Assembly: GCF_040513375.1 (NCBI RefSeq)
Contig: NZ_JBEVTG010000001.1
Coordinates: 1,488,001-1,552,000 of the forward strand
DNA: 64,000 nucleotides
Direction: 5' to 3'
Origin: Flagellimonas_B algarum
Lineage (GTDB): Bacteria > Bacteroidota > Bacteroidia > Flavobacteriales > Flavobacteriaceae
Position numbers and translations under genes: made by a program. Each line of letters begins with the position of its first letter. The stretch's first letter is position 1. Below are positions 50,779 through 59,137 of this stretch, piece after piece. A model generated the notes under the pieces. It did not search any database. It was not told the DNA's origin and worked only from the letters and a program-made list of their open reading frames with translations.

Positions 50779-53277
50779 CTAGCTCGGGTCGAGAATGGCA
50801 TCGATGCGCTGCAATGCATCTTGCAAATGATACCGGCTCATAGGATCGGATGCCCTGGAGATACCATTACGGATATCCCGTTTCAGGTTGTTCAATTCGG
50901 CCCTGGCCACAGATCGGATGTCTGACTGACTGGTATTGACGGCCGTTGATTTGCGATACCCTCCGAAGTCGGATAACTTTCTTTGGTTTTCGGCGGTCAT
51001 TAGATATTCCAAACGGTCAATGTGGGCCTTTTGGAGATTCCGACGATAGGTGTCGATTTTTTTACCCGACCGTGTTTCCGACCACAATCCGCGTCGCAGA
51101 TCGCGCATCAGTTCGAGCATCCCATAGGCTTGATCACCATTCGCTGTTTCATTTTCGATTATCCGTGCCAACTTGCCCAATCCTAAAATGGTATTGAGGG
51201 TGCGCACCTGTAAGCCTCGAATGCGTTCAACAGACCCTGAATATTGCACCTTGTTAAAGATTTCTTGGTCGATCAGCCATTCGGGTGTTTCAAACAATTC
51301 ACTTTGTAGAAAGGCCAAGCAATTCTTTTGATGGGCTCTATCGACATGGGTATAGACCGCACCTTCTTGGTCAGCGGTTTTGTAATATTCATAAACCCCA
51401 CCGATGTTGTTGGAAACATGCCCCATATAACGCCTGAATTGATTGACGACTTGGCCGTACATGGTGTTTAGGTCATCATAGGTCTTGCCATCTTCCGTAG
51501 TCCATTCCATGAGTTTGGGTACGATCCGTTGCAGGTTGGCAATACCATAGGTGCTGGCCTTGATGGCATCATCACCGATATCCTCGGTTTGCGAACTCGG
51601 GTCGTGCACGTCACCGACCTGTTGGTGTCCAAAGCGGTACATGGGATCGTCGGCATGCGCCGTGATCCATTTGTTCAAAATGGGCTTTTCATCTTCGGCT
51701 TCGGTATCCAAAATAGGACGATAGCCCCAGCGGATCGAATGTTTGTCATACACCCCGATGTTCGGCATGAGGGCCACATCCCCGTCTTCCGGTTGGGCCA
51801 CATAGTTGAAACGGGCGTAGTCCATGATGGATGGTGCCGTACCGAACTTCTTGGTGAAACTTTCCGAACGGAGCGAATCGACAGGATAAGCCGCACTACT
51901 TCCCATATTGTGTGGCAAGCCCAAAGTATGCCCTACTTCATGGGCTGAAACGAAACGGATCAACCGTCCCATGATTTCATTTTTAAAAGCTACGGTTCGT
52001 GCTTCCGGATTGATGGCCGCAGTCTGAACAAAGAACCAATTCCGAAGAAGGGTCATCACATTATGGTACCAGTTGATGTCCGATTCCAAAATTTCGCCGC
52101 TACGAGGATCACTGACGTGAGGTCCGTTGGCATTTGGTATGGGCGAGGCCAGGTACCGTACTACGGAATAGCGTACATCTTCTGGCGACCATTCGGGATC
52201 CTCCTCTTCACTCGGGGGGTCTTTTGCGATAATGGCATTTTTGAATCCGGCAGCCTCAAAGGCAACCTGCCAATCTTCGATACCTTGTTTAATATAAGGT
52301 ACCCATTTCTTTGGCGTGGCCCGATCGACATAATAAACGATCTGTTTTTTAGGTTCGACCAGTTCACCGGCCTTGAACTTTTCAATATCCTCTTCCTTGA
52401 CTTCCAATCGCCAGCGGTCAAGATAGCGTACCAATTTGCTTTCTTGGGCGTCAAGACCGTAATCGACCTGGCCTCTGGCGAACCATCCGACACGCTCATC
52501 GAAATACCTGCGCTTCATGGGCTCTTTAGGCAAGAGGATCATGGAGTTATTGATCTCAATGGAAATCGAACCCAAGCTTTGGTTGCTTGGGGCGGCTTTG
52601 GCCGCATAGGTTTTGACATGTCGCGCCTCGATATTGAGCGGGTAACTTTTTATCGATTCGATATAACTACGGTCCCCATCCATTCGGCTGACCTTATAGC
52701 GGTTCCTAAACCGTGACGGTATTCCGAGGGCGTTCACATCCTTGGTGAATAACGGATCGACTTCGATGACCGTAGCGGGGGCCAATGAATCCTTGGTGTT
52801 CAGGGCTTTGATATCGAAAGCGAAAAGCACCGGTTCGAAATTGGAGTTGACCACGGCTTCGTGGATCGGTAGGGAGTCGGCTGCGTAATTGCCATAAGAA
52901 ACGACGCGTAATAATACCTTTTTGGGTTTTTTCTCCCATCGCAATACCTGGGTATTGATCTTGCCACCACCGAATCCGATTCCCGTCGCGGTTTTCGAAA
53001 TCCGGCTTACCATGAGCATTTCCCTATTGAAAAGGGAATCCGGTATTTCGTAAAAATGCTTTTGATCGACTTGGTGTACACTAAAAAGCCCGGTATCGGT
53101 GGTCGCTTCTTTGGTGATGACCTTATCGTAGGGTTGTATGTCCCCTTTTTTCGGTTTCGGTTCGGATTTTTGCTCGGTTTTCTTCTTTTTCTTTTTGAAG
53201 ATCTGGGCCTCTGTTCGATGAAAAGGAACCATCATTAGGAGTACCAAGATCATGCTCGAAAGCAACTTTGATTTCAT
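50779..53277 (-). CDS. Large secreted zinc-dependent metalloprotease (DUF5117/DUF4953 type)
   Basis: This 832-residue protein starts at the ATG at 53277 with a signal peptide (MILVLLMMVPFHRTEAQ) and then a Lys-rich stretch. It has DUF5118/DUF5117-like N-terminal domains (about 45-300) and a metallopeptidase domain with HEVGHTLGLPHN near residue 444, followed by SIMDYARFNYV as the Met-turn. The family is a Bacteroidota-specific group of extracytoplasmic zinc proteases with unknown substrates. It is monocistronic. Confidence 0.9.
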   Translation of the reverse strand: MKSKLLSSMILVLLMMVPFHRTEAQIFKKKKKKTEQKSEPKPKKGDIQPYDKVITKEATTDTGLFSVHQVDQKHFYEIPDSLFNREMLMVSRISKTATGIGFGGGKINTQVLRWEKKPKKVLLRVVSYGNYAADSLPIHEAVVNSNFEPVLFAFDIKALNTKDSLAPATVIEVDPLFTKDVNALGIPSRFRNRYKVSRMDGDRSYIESIKSYPLNIEARHVKTYAAKAAPSNQSLGSISIEINNSMILLPKEPMKRRYFDERVGWFARGQVDYGLDAQESKLVRYLDRWRLEVKEEDIEKFKAGELVEPKKQIVYYVDRATPKKWVPYIKQGIEDWQVAFEAAGFKNAIIAKDPPSEEEDPEWSPEDVRYSVVRYLASPIPNANGPHVSDPRSGEILESDINWYHNVMTLLRNWFFVQTAAINPEARTVAFKNEIMGRLIRFVSAHEVGHTLGLPHNMGSSAAYPVDSLRSESFTKKFGTAPSIMDYARFNYVAQPEDGDVALMPNIGVYDKHSIRWGYRPILDTEAEDEKPILNKWITAHADDPMYRFGHQQVGDVHDPSSQTEDIGDDAIKASTYGIANLQRIVPKLMEWTTEDGKTYDDLNTMYGQVVNQFRRYMGHVSNNIGGVYEYYKTADQEGAVYTHVDRAHQKNCLAFLQSELFETPEWLIDQEIFNKVQYSGSVERIRGLQVRTLNTILGLGKLARIIENETANGDQAYGMLELMRDLRRGLWSETRSGKKIDTYRRNLQKAHIDRLEYLMTAENQRKLSDFGGYRKSTAVNTSQSDIRSVARAELNNLKRDIRNGISRASDPMSRYHLQDALQRIDAILDPS

Positions 53278-53544
53278 TTCAGGTCGTTTTGAATTAGTCC
53301 AATTCGCCAAAGAACTAAAAAATAGCAAAAGCAAACTGTTAAAATCGTATTAAGGGGGAAAATATTTTTCAGGATATCAAACCTTCGGGAGTCCTGCGTT
53401 TTACTGATAGTTTCCGTTGAAACGCCCACTATAGTTGCGATAAGAGCGATTGCCCCATTTGTTAAAAAAGCCAAAATACTGTAACAAAAGAATATTTGGA
53501 TAGTCTTATAAGCAAATAACATCAATCATCAAATCAATCAAAAA

Positions 53545-54285
53545 ATGAACAAGTTATTAGTTATTTATGGGTGTATGATACTAGGTACATCACTCATAGC
53601 GAAAGAACAAGAAAGTACGGTCACCGGACCCATGGTGAACACCAATTTGGAAGTGATCGGTACCACAGTTGAAGGTTTAGCGACATCAGGTTTAGATGTC
53701 GAGTTGGAAGAGGCTCCATTGTTGCTGACAAAAGTGACCATTAATGAGCCCGAAGTGTTGGAAACGGATGAAATTGCGTTCCTTGAAATCGAAGAAGAGG
53801 TGGATTTAGGTTTTGATACCGCCGACTATCTTCCTGAAGGTTTCAATCCTTATGAAAGCTATTTTGATTTGAATTCCATCATATTCGTCGAAGTTGAAAC
53901 TGAAGAGCTCGGGTACGACACCAGTTCGTATCTCCCCGAAGGATTCGATGCCTATGCAGAAGTAATCGATCTGCGTACCATCAACTTCATGGAAGAGGAA
54001 GAAGAAATCGACCTAGGTTTTGACACGGCAGACTATTTGCCCGAAGGATTCGATCCTTACGGTGACTACAAAGCCGTCGATGCCATCGAATTCAAAGAAG
54101 TCTCTAACGAAGATGACTTGGGCTTCAACGCAGAAGCGCACCTTCCAGTTGCTTTCGACGCGTATACTGAAGTAGTGAACATCGATTCGATCCAGTTTGT
54201 CGAAGATGACACCATAGAATTGGGATTCGATACCAGTGCGTATCTGCCCGAAGGATTTGACCCCCACGTGAGGTCAACTAGGTAG
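53545..54285 (+). CDS. Secreted acidic protein with five LGFDT..YLPEGFDPY repeats
   Basis: This 246-residue protein has a signal peptide (LLVIYGCMILGTSLIAK) and no known domain. From residue 86 to the end it is made of repeats of 35, 34, 35, 34 and 23 residues. Each unit begins (V/I/E)(D/E)LGFDTxxYLPEGFDPY and ends in a hydrophobic strand followed by three to six acidic residues (for example IEFKEVSNED). Odd units have GFxPY, even units GFDAY; the fourth is divergent (LPVAFDAY). The mature protein is very acidic. A smaller protein with the same repeat lies 338 bases downstream. I do not know a named family for it. Confidence 0.85.
   Translation: MNKLLVIYGCMILGTSLIAKEQESTVTGPMVNTNLEVIGTTVEGLATSGLDVELEEAPLLLTKVTINEPEVLETDEIAFLEIEEEVDLGFDTADYLPEGFNPYESYFDLNSIIFVEVETEELGYDTSSYLPEGFDAYAEVIDLRTINFMEEEEEIDLGFDTADYLPEGFDPYGDYKAVDAIEFKEVSNEDDLGFNAEAHLPVAFDAYTEVVNIDSIQFVEDDTIELGFDTSAYLPEGFDPHVRSTR
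53800..54285 (+). repeat. Tandem 34-35-codon repeat block
   Basis: Units start at 53800, 53905, 54007, 54112 and 54214. The LPEGFDPY segment is spelt with different synonymous codons in each unit (CTTCCTGAAGG, CTCCCCGAAGG, TTGCCCGAAGG, CTGCCCGAAGG), so the repeats are old and kept at the amino acid level, not recent duplications. Confidence 0.8.
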
Positions 54286-54622
54286 GATGTTTTCATTTTA
54301 TCAAATTTTTGAGTTAGTTAGTTGAAAATCCCGGCGTCAGCCGGGATTTTTAATGGATAAAAAGGGAACATCGAACCGGTTAACAAAAAAATAACGAAGA
54401 ATTCGACGAAGTGCAAATGCCAATGAAGTAAAGAAAACCTTATCAAGTTCTCAACACCGGCCCTCAGACCATGCCGATTTGACAACGTTTAAGGCCAATT
54501 CGTAAAAAAATGGTGCTGCCGTCCGTAGGGGTGATTGAAAAAGAAAACATCCAAGGATAATAAAATACGTATGTATGCGTACTAATGCATGCAAACAAAA
54601 CACATTCATCAAATAAAAAGAC
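54286..54622. other. Gap between the two repeat-protein genes
   Basis: This 337-base gap contains the terminator of the first gene and about 270 bases of low-GC sequence with no supported frame or RNA gene. No TAnnTTTG element with a correctly spaced TTG was found before the second gene. Confidence 0.5.
54325..54351 (+). terminator. Terminator after the five-repeat protein gene
   Basis: AAAATCCCGGC pairs perfectly with GCCGGGATTTT around GTCA, followed by TAATG. It is 40 bases after the stop codon. Confidence 0.8.
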
Positions 54623-54919
54623 ATGAAAATAAAGAAATACATATCGACACTGTTTTTAGCCGCGTTACTGATTCCATTGTTCAGTGCTAAAGAAGATACC
54701 GATGCCATCGAAACGACGGAGGATTTGACCGCTGTCGTATTCACCGAGGAAACCCTCGAACTTGATTTTGATACTGCGGACTTCCTTCCTGAAGGATTCG
54801 ATCCGTATGCGAACGAGGTGCCCCTTGAGTCGATCCAATTCATTGAAGAGGATGAGGTGGAATTGGGCTTCGATACGGCAAAATACCTGCCCGAAGGATT
54901 CGATCCTTACAGGGGATAA
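54623..54919 (+). CDS. Secreted acidic protein with two LGFDT..YLPEGFDPY repeats
   Basis: This 98-residue protein has a signal peptide (LFLAALLIPLFSAK). It then has a short acidic spacer, one full repeat (LDFDTADFLPEGFDPY, residues about 47-62, followed by LESIQFIEEDEV) and a second half repeat (LGFDTAKYLPEGFDPYRG) at the C-terminus. It is a short paralogue of the protein at 53545-54285; both stop just after GFDP followed by a basic residue. Function unknown. It has its own terminator. Confidence 0.85.
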   Translation: MKIKKYISTLFLAALLIPLFSAKEDTDAIETTEDLTAVVFTEETLELDFDTADFLPEGFDPYANEVPLESIQFIEEDEVELGFDTAKYLPEGFDPYRG

Positions 54920-54946
54920 ACCTAAAAACAAGCTTATTTACTACTG

Positions 54947-54974
54947 AAAAGCCCGATAAGAATCGGGCTTTTTT
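54947..54974 (+). terminator. Terminator after the two-repeat protein gene
   Basis: AAAAGCCCGAT pairs perfectly with ATCGGGCTTTT around AAGA, and the T-run continues. It is 28 bases after the stop. Confidence 0.85.
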
Positions 54975-55074
54975 GTGCATTTCATCGAAAAAAGGGGCCT
55001 TTCATGGAGGGCGTTAACATAAATTTCTATTTTGAGAAAGTGAATCACCTCAATGAGAGAAATTTGCGGTTCAC

Positions 55075-55097
55075 CGATAAATAATAACCGTTTATCG
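55075..55097. promoter_or_regulatory. Inverted repeat CGATAAA-N9-TTTATCG before the LRR gene
   Basis: CGATAAA (55075-55081) and TTTATCG (55091-55097) are perfect inverted arms, 25 bases upstream of the LRR start. The site may be an operator or a leader hairpin. No consensus promoter is seen beside it. Confidence 0.35.
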
Positions 55098-55122
55098 ATA
55101 TAACGTTCCAAATCAAAGTAAA

Positions 55123-55860
55123 ATGAAAACAATCAAAAGCCTCATTACCGCCGTTTTGGTCTTTGCCATCAGCTTTTCCGCTTTCGGTCAGGACGAAGTC
55201 AGTGAACGCGAAGTAATCGCCTTATTGGAATTACAATCACGGACCAAAGGAAATTTGTGGACCCATCAGTGGGATCGCAATACTCCGATTGCACAATGGC
55301 ATGGGGTCACGGTTAAGGACGGTAAAGTAGTAGCCCTTGATCTTTCGAACAATAACCTGCAAGGAAAGATTCCTTTGACCATTGGTAACCTGAAATACCT
55401 GCGTCATTTAGATTTATCAAATAATAATATCGAAGGAAAGATGCCTCGATTGTTCAGAAAGCTTCAGTATTTGGAGACCATCGACTTGGCGGGTAATAAT
55501 CTTGAAGGGCCGCTCCCGACAACCATTTACCGATTGGCTAGCTTGACCGAGTTGAACGTAGCCGGCAACAATCTCGAAGGCTCCTTGCCCGAGGCCCTCA
55601 CCGAATTGTCGAAGTTGACGACCTTGGCCGTTGCCGATAATGCCTTCGAAGGAACCATGCCTGCAGGTATGGAAAAAATGAAGAAATTAAAGAAGCTGTA
55701 TATCGCGAACAATGCATTTAGCAACTTGGATAATCTAAGGAGCTTGGCCGCACAACAGATCGTGATGACCGATATCGACGTCAATTCCGCGAATTTCAAG
55801 CCCATTGATTTTGAACAGAACGGGCTATCGAAGTTGGAGTTCGTCGATGAGAACGAGTGA
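55123..55860 (+). CDS. Secreted plant-type leucine-rich repeat protein
   Basis: This 245-residue protein has a signal peptide (ITAVLVFAISFSAFGQ). It continues with an N-terminal cap resembling plant LRRNT_2 (VIALLELQSRTKGNLWTHQW, AQWHGVTVKDGKVVALDLS) and about six LRRs of the plant type, with LDLSNNNIEGKMPRLFRKLQ and LNVAGNNLEGSLPEALTELS. No membrane anchor or sorting domain follows. It should be secreted or periplasmic and could bind protein or glycan. A terminator closes it. Confidence 0.9.
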   Translation: MKTIKSLITAVLVFAISFSAFGQDEVSEREVIALLELQSRTKGNLWTHQWDRNTPIAQWHGVTVKDGKVVALDLSNNNLQGKIPLTIGNLKYLRHLDLSNNNIEGKMPRLFRKLQYLETIDLAGNNLEGPLPTTIYRLASLTELNVAGNNLEGSLPEALTELSKLTTLAVADNAFEGTMPAGMEKMKKLKKLYIANNAFSNLDNLRSLAAQQIVMTDIDVNSANFKPIDFEQNGLSKLEFVDENE

Positions 55861-55884
55861 CAATAAACTGACTTACTACGTTTT

Positions 55885-55910
55885 AAAGCACCCTTAGGGG
55901 TGCTTTTTTT
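55885..55910 (+). terminator. Terminator after the LRR gene
   Basis: AAAGCACCC pairs perfectly with GGGTGCTTT around TTAG, followed by four further T. It lies between the convergent LRR and transporter genes and may serve both. Confidence 0.85.
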
Positions 55911-55911
55911 A

Positions 55912-57342
55912 TTAAAACAACAGCGGGATAACGAATTGGAAGACCAATATCAATAAGCCTACCGAGATAAGGTTCAGCACGATGCCCACCCTTGCCATTT
56001 GCGGTACTTTGACATAGCCGCTCGCAAATACGATGGCATTTGGTGGCGTTGCCATGGGCAGCATAAACGCACAGCTACTTGCCATGGTTACCGGAATCAA
56101 TAGGTACAAGATGGGTAACCCCAGGCCGATGGCAATACCGGCAACTACCGGGGCCAATACGGCCACTAAGGCCACATTGCTCATCAATTCGGTCATAAAG
56201 AGCATGAGCAAGATCAGCAAGGAGGCCGTCAACAAGATACTGATATCGCTACCCGCGATCGCCCCGGCCACCAAATCGACGATGCCGCTGACCGACATGC
56301 CTTTGGCTAAAGCCAATCCACCTCCGAAAAGGATGAGAATGCCCCAGGCCAACTTTGAGGTGTCCTTCCATTTGATGATAAAATCACCTTGTTTCAAATT
56401 GTAGGGTACAGCGAACAAGGCAATTGCCGCGAAAATACTGATCATGGTATCGGAAAGGCCAAGTGTAGGGAAGATGGTATTGATCAAAGTCCTGAAAATC
56501 CATAAGAAGACGGTGATTCCGAAAATGATCAAAACCATTTTCTCTTTACCCGAGGTCGGTCCGAGCTTGTGCAGTTCTTCTTGAATGACTTCCTTGGAAG
56601 CATTGAACTGAAGGTTTTTGTTCGGAAACATCCATTTCACCAAGACGAAATAGGTAATGGTGATAAGCAGCAACGAAAAAGGGAGTCCTAAACTCATCCA
56701 TTTTAGAAAAGAGATCTGGATGTTGTATTCATTTTCCAATAGTCCGATCATGACCGAGTTCGGGGGCGTCCCTATCACGGTCGCAATACCTCCGGCATTG
56801 GCCGAAAAGGCGATACCCAACATCACGCTAAGGGCGAAATTTTGATCATTTTTCGTAAAACCATCGGCATCGTCGATCAATAGTCGGATTACTGACAGCG
56901 CGATCGGCAACATGACCACCGTACTAGCGGTATTGCTGATCCACATGCTCAGGGAGGCCGTGGCGATCATAAAACCCAAAACCACCTTGTTGGGGGTGGT
57001 GCCGGTTAGTTTGATAATGTTCAGGGCGATGCGTTTATGCAAGTTCACCTTCTCTAAGGCCAAGGCCATGACGAATCCGCCAAAGAACAAAAAAACGATC
57101 GGGCTGCCATAATTGGCGCCCACCTCGGCTATGGGCAGGATCTTCAACAGCGGAAACAAGAGCAAAGGAAGTAGGGCCGTGACCGATATGGAGACCGCTT
57201 CGGTAATCCACCAGACCAACATCCAGAGGGCTACGGCGATGACGGCGTCACCCTGTTCCGAAACCAAAACCAAGGGCAAATTGAGAACAATCAAAAAGAT
57301 AAGGGGGCCGATGGCCAGCCCAAGTTTCCTACTCAACTCCAT
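55912..57342 (-). CDS. DASS/SLC13 family sodium-coupled anion symporter
   Basis: This 476-residue protein has about 11-12 membrane helices and the SLC13 pattern: AVALWMLVWWITEAVSISVTALLP, MALALEKVNLHKRIALNII, SMWISNTASTVVMLPIAL with the SNT motif, and SSCAFMLPMATPPNAIVFASG near the end. It takes up dicarboxylates, tricarboxylates or sulphate with sodium. The substrate is not decidable from motifs alone. It is 45 bases upstream of lysS, reading away toward the LRR gene. Confidence 0.93.
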   Translation of the reverse strand: MELSRKLGLAIGPLIFLIVLNLPLVLVSEQGDAVIAVALWMLVWWITEAVSISVTALLPLLLFPLLKILPIAEVGANYGSPIVFLFFGGFVMALALEKVNLHKRIALNIIKLTGTTPNKVVLGFMIATASLSMWISNTASTVVMLPIALSVIRLLIDDADGFTKNDQNFALSVMLGIAFSANAGGIATVIGTPPNSVMIGLLENEYNIQISFLKWMSLGLPFSLLLITITYFVLVKWMFPNKNLQFNASKEVIQEELHKLGPTSGKEKMVLIIFGITVFLWIFRTLINTIFPTLGLSDTMISIFAAIALFAVPYNLKQGDFIIKWKDTSKLAWGILILFGGGLALAKGMSVSGIVDLVAGAIAGSDISILLTASLLILLMLFMTELMSNVALVAVLAPVVAGIAIGLGLPILYLLIPVTMASSCAFMLPMATPPNAIVFASGYVKVPQMARVGIVLNLISVGLLILVFQFVIPLLF

Positions 57343-57387
57343 AGAGTTCCGAAACTAGGGTTTTTTCAGAAATTGGCTGCTGTGGCC

Positions 57388-59079
57388 TTAGTCTTTTTTT
57401 GAGGCAAAGAGTCCGTCTTCCCTTTTTTCAACCGCGAAAAGACCCAATTTCGAAAGGTTCTTGGTGCTTTTGTCCCATTTCTTTCCGCTCAGTCCCGCTT
57501 TCGCTTTCAAATCGGCGAGCGGCATTTCAGTTACGGATTTAAGAAGCTCCATGATCGTTTTCTCCTCTTCGGTCAATTCTACCTGTTTTTTCTCAGGCCG
57601 CATCTGCGGAAAGAACAGCACCTCTTGTATCGAGGCATTATCCGTCATCAACATCACGAGTCGGTCGATCCCGATACCGATGCCCGAAGTTGGGGGCATG
57701 CCGTATTCTAGGGCACGAAGAAAATCCTGGTCGATGAACATGGCCTCATCATCACCTTTTTCGGATAGGCGAAGCTGTTCTTCAAAACGTTCCCGTTGAT
57801 CAATGGGGTCATTGAGCTCAGAGTAGGCGTTGGCCAATTCCTTTCCGTTGACCATCAATTCAAAACGTTCGGTCAAACCGGGTTTGCTTCGGTGTGCCTT
57901 GGTCAAGGGACTCATTTCCTTGGGGTAATCGGTGATAAAGGTGGGCTGCACATAGTGGTGTTCACAGCGCTCACCGAAAATCTCATCGATCAGTTTGCCG
58001 ACCCCCATGGTAGCATCGGTCTCTATATCCAGTGCTTGCGCCACTTCTCGAAGTTGCTCTTCGTTCATGCCGCTGACGTCATGACCTGTATGGATCTTGA
58101 TGGCTTCAAGAATAGGCACCCTAGGGTAGGGGGCCTTGAATTCGATTTCATTATCGCCGACCTTGACCTTGGTGCCTCCCGTGGCGTCTTGGGCCACTTT
58201 TTCGAGCAGTTGCTCGGTGGTATCCATCATCCAATGGTAATCTTTATAGGCCACATAGAGTTCCATCACGGTAAATTCCGGGTTGTGGGTACGATCCATG
58301 CCTTCATTTCGGAAGTCTTTCGAAAATTCATAGACTCCATCGAACCCACCCACGATCAAGCGTTTCAAATAAAGTTCGTTCGCAATACGCAAATACAACG
58401 GAATGTTCAGCGCATTGTGATGGGTCAGAAAGGGCCGAGCCGCTGCACCTCCCGGTATGGGTTGAAGAATGGGTGTTTCTACTTCGAGATAGCCTCGGTC
58501 GTTGTAAAACTCCCGAATACTGTTGGTGATTTTGGTGCGTTTGACAAAGGTATCCTTCACTTGGGGGTTGACCACCAAATCGACATACCGCTGTCGGTAC
58601 CGCAGTTCGGGATCGTTGAATTCATCGTAAACCTTGCCATCGGCATCAACTTTGGGCAAGGGTAAGGGTTTCAAGGCCTTACTGAGGAGGGTGAAATTTT
58701 TTACCATGACGGTTTTTTCCCCGACTTGGGTGGTGAACAATTCCCCTTCGACCCCGATGATATCACCGATGTCCAGCAATTTTTTATAAACGTCGTTGTA
58801 TAGCGTTTTGTCTTCGCCAGGGCAGATTTCATCCCGATTGAAATAGACCTGGATCCGCCCCTCGCTATCTTGCAGTTCGGCAAAGGAGGCCTTGCCCTGG
58901 ATTCGTCTTGACATCAACCGCCCTGAGACGACCACCTGCTTCCCTTCTTCGAAGTTGGATTTAATGCCTTTCGAATTCGAATCTACAGGATACAACGCGG
59001 CAGGATAGGGGTCGATCCCCATCTCGCGCAGTTTGCCCAATTTCTCCCTCCTAACGACTTCTTGTTCCGAAAGCTGCAT
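57388..59079 (-). CDS. lysS: Lysine--tRNA ligase (class II)
   Basis: This 563-residue enzyme charges tRNA-Lys with lysine. It has an N-terminal OB anticodon-binding domain (VVSGRLMSRRIQGKASFAEL) and class II motifs: FVKRTKITNSIREFYNDRGYLEVETPIL for motif 1, FRNEGMDRTHNPEFTVMELY (motif 2), GMPPTSGIGIGIDRLVMLM (motif 3). A C-terminal tail of about 65 residues (LTEEEKTIMELLKS to the end) is longer than in E. coli LysRS. The ATG at 59079 is chosen; a TTG two codons upstream is less likely. A hairpin terminator ends five bases before the start. Confidence 0.96.
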   Translation of the reverse strand: MQLSEQEVVRREKLGKLREMGIDPYPAALYPVDSNSKGIKSNFEEGKQVVVSGRLMSRRIQGKASFAELQDSEGRIQVYFNRDEICPGEDKTLYNDVYKKLLDIGDIIGVEGELFTTQVGEKTVMVKNFTLLSKALKPLPLPKVDADGKVYDEFNDPELRYRQRYVDLVVNPQVKDTFVKRTKITNSIREFYNDRGYLEVETPILQPIPGGAAARPFLTHHNALNIPLYLRIANELYLKRLIVGGFDGVYEFSKDFRNEGMDRTHNPEFTVMELYVAYKDYHWMMDTTEQLLEKVAQDATGGTKVKVGDNEIEFKAPYPRVPILEAIKIHTGHDVSGMNEEQLREVAQALDIETDATMGVGKLIDEIFGERCEHHYVQPTFITDYPKEMSPLTKAHRSKPGLTERFELMVNGKELANAYSELNDPIDQRERFEEQLRLSEKGDDEAMFIDQDFLRALEYGMPPTSGIGIGIDRLVMLMTDNASIQEVLFFPQMRPEKKQVELTEEEKTIMELLKSVTEMPLADLKAKAGLSGKKWDKSTKNLSKLGLFAVEKREDGLFASKKD

Positions 59080-59083
59080 AACC

Positions 59084-59120
59084 AAAAATTAAACCGCAAA
59101 ATTACACTTTTGCGGTTTAA
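59084..59120 (-). terminator. Terminator after the thioredoxin-like gene, directly before lysS
   Basis: On the minus strand TTAAACCGCAAAA pairs perfectly with TTTTGCGGTTTAA (13 bases, six-base loop), followed by TTTTT. It ends the thioredoxin-like gene transcript, and its T-run stops five bases before the lysS ATG. Confidence 0.85.
59097..59104 (-). promoter_or_regulatory. -7 element TAATTTTG embedded in the terminator, for lysS
   Basis: The minus strand reads TAATTTTG at 59104-59097, an exact TAnnTTTG match that lies in the loop and second arm of the terminator. Transcription would start near 59090 and give lysS a leader of about 11 bases. No TTG is present at the correct distance upstream. 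Confidence 0.4.
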
Positions 59121-59137
59121 GTTCGGTATGTCTTGGC

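Noticed and set aside
52063..52716. A 217-codon plus-strand frame inside the large metalloprotease gene
   Set aside because: It is antisense to a well-supported protease and has no signal or domain.
53274..53525. An 83-codon minus-strand frame between the protease and the repeat protein
   Set aside because: The apparent membrane helices come from AT-rich sequence; there is no homology pattern and no promoter fitting the frame.
54539..54600. Alternating purine-pyrimidine stretch (ATACGTATGTATGCGTAC)
   Set aside because: It could form unusual DNA but is short and shows no link to a gene function.
57796..58665. A 289-codon open frame on the plus strand, antisense to lysS
   Set aside because: It lies wholly inside a certain lysS gene, has no domain, and reads as the reverse-frame image of its codon bias.
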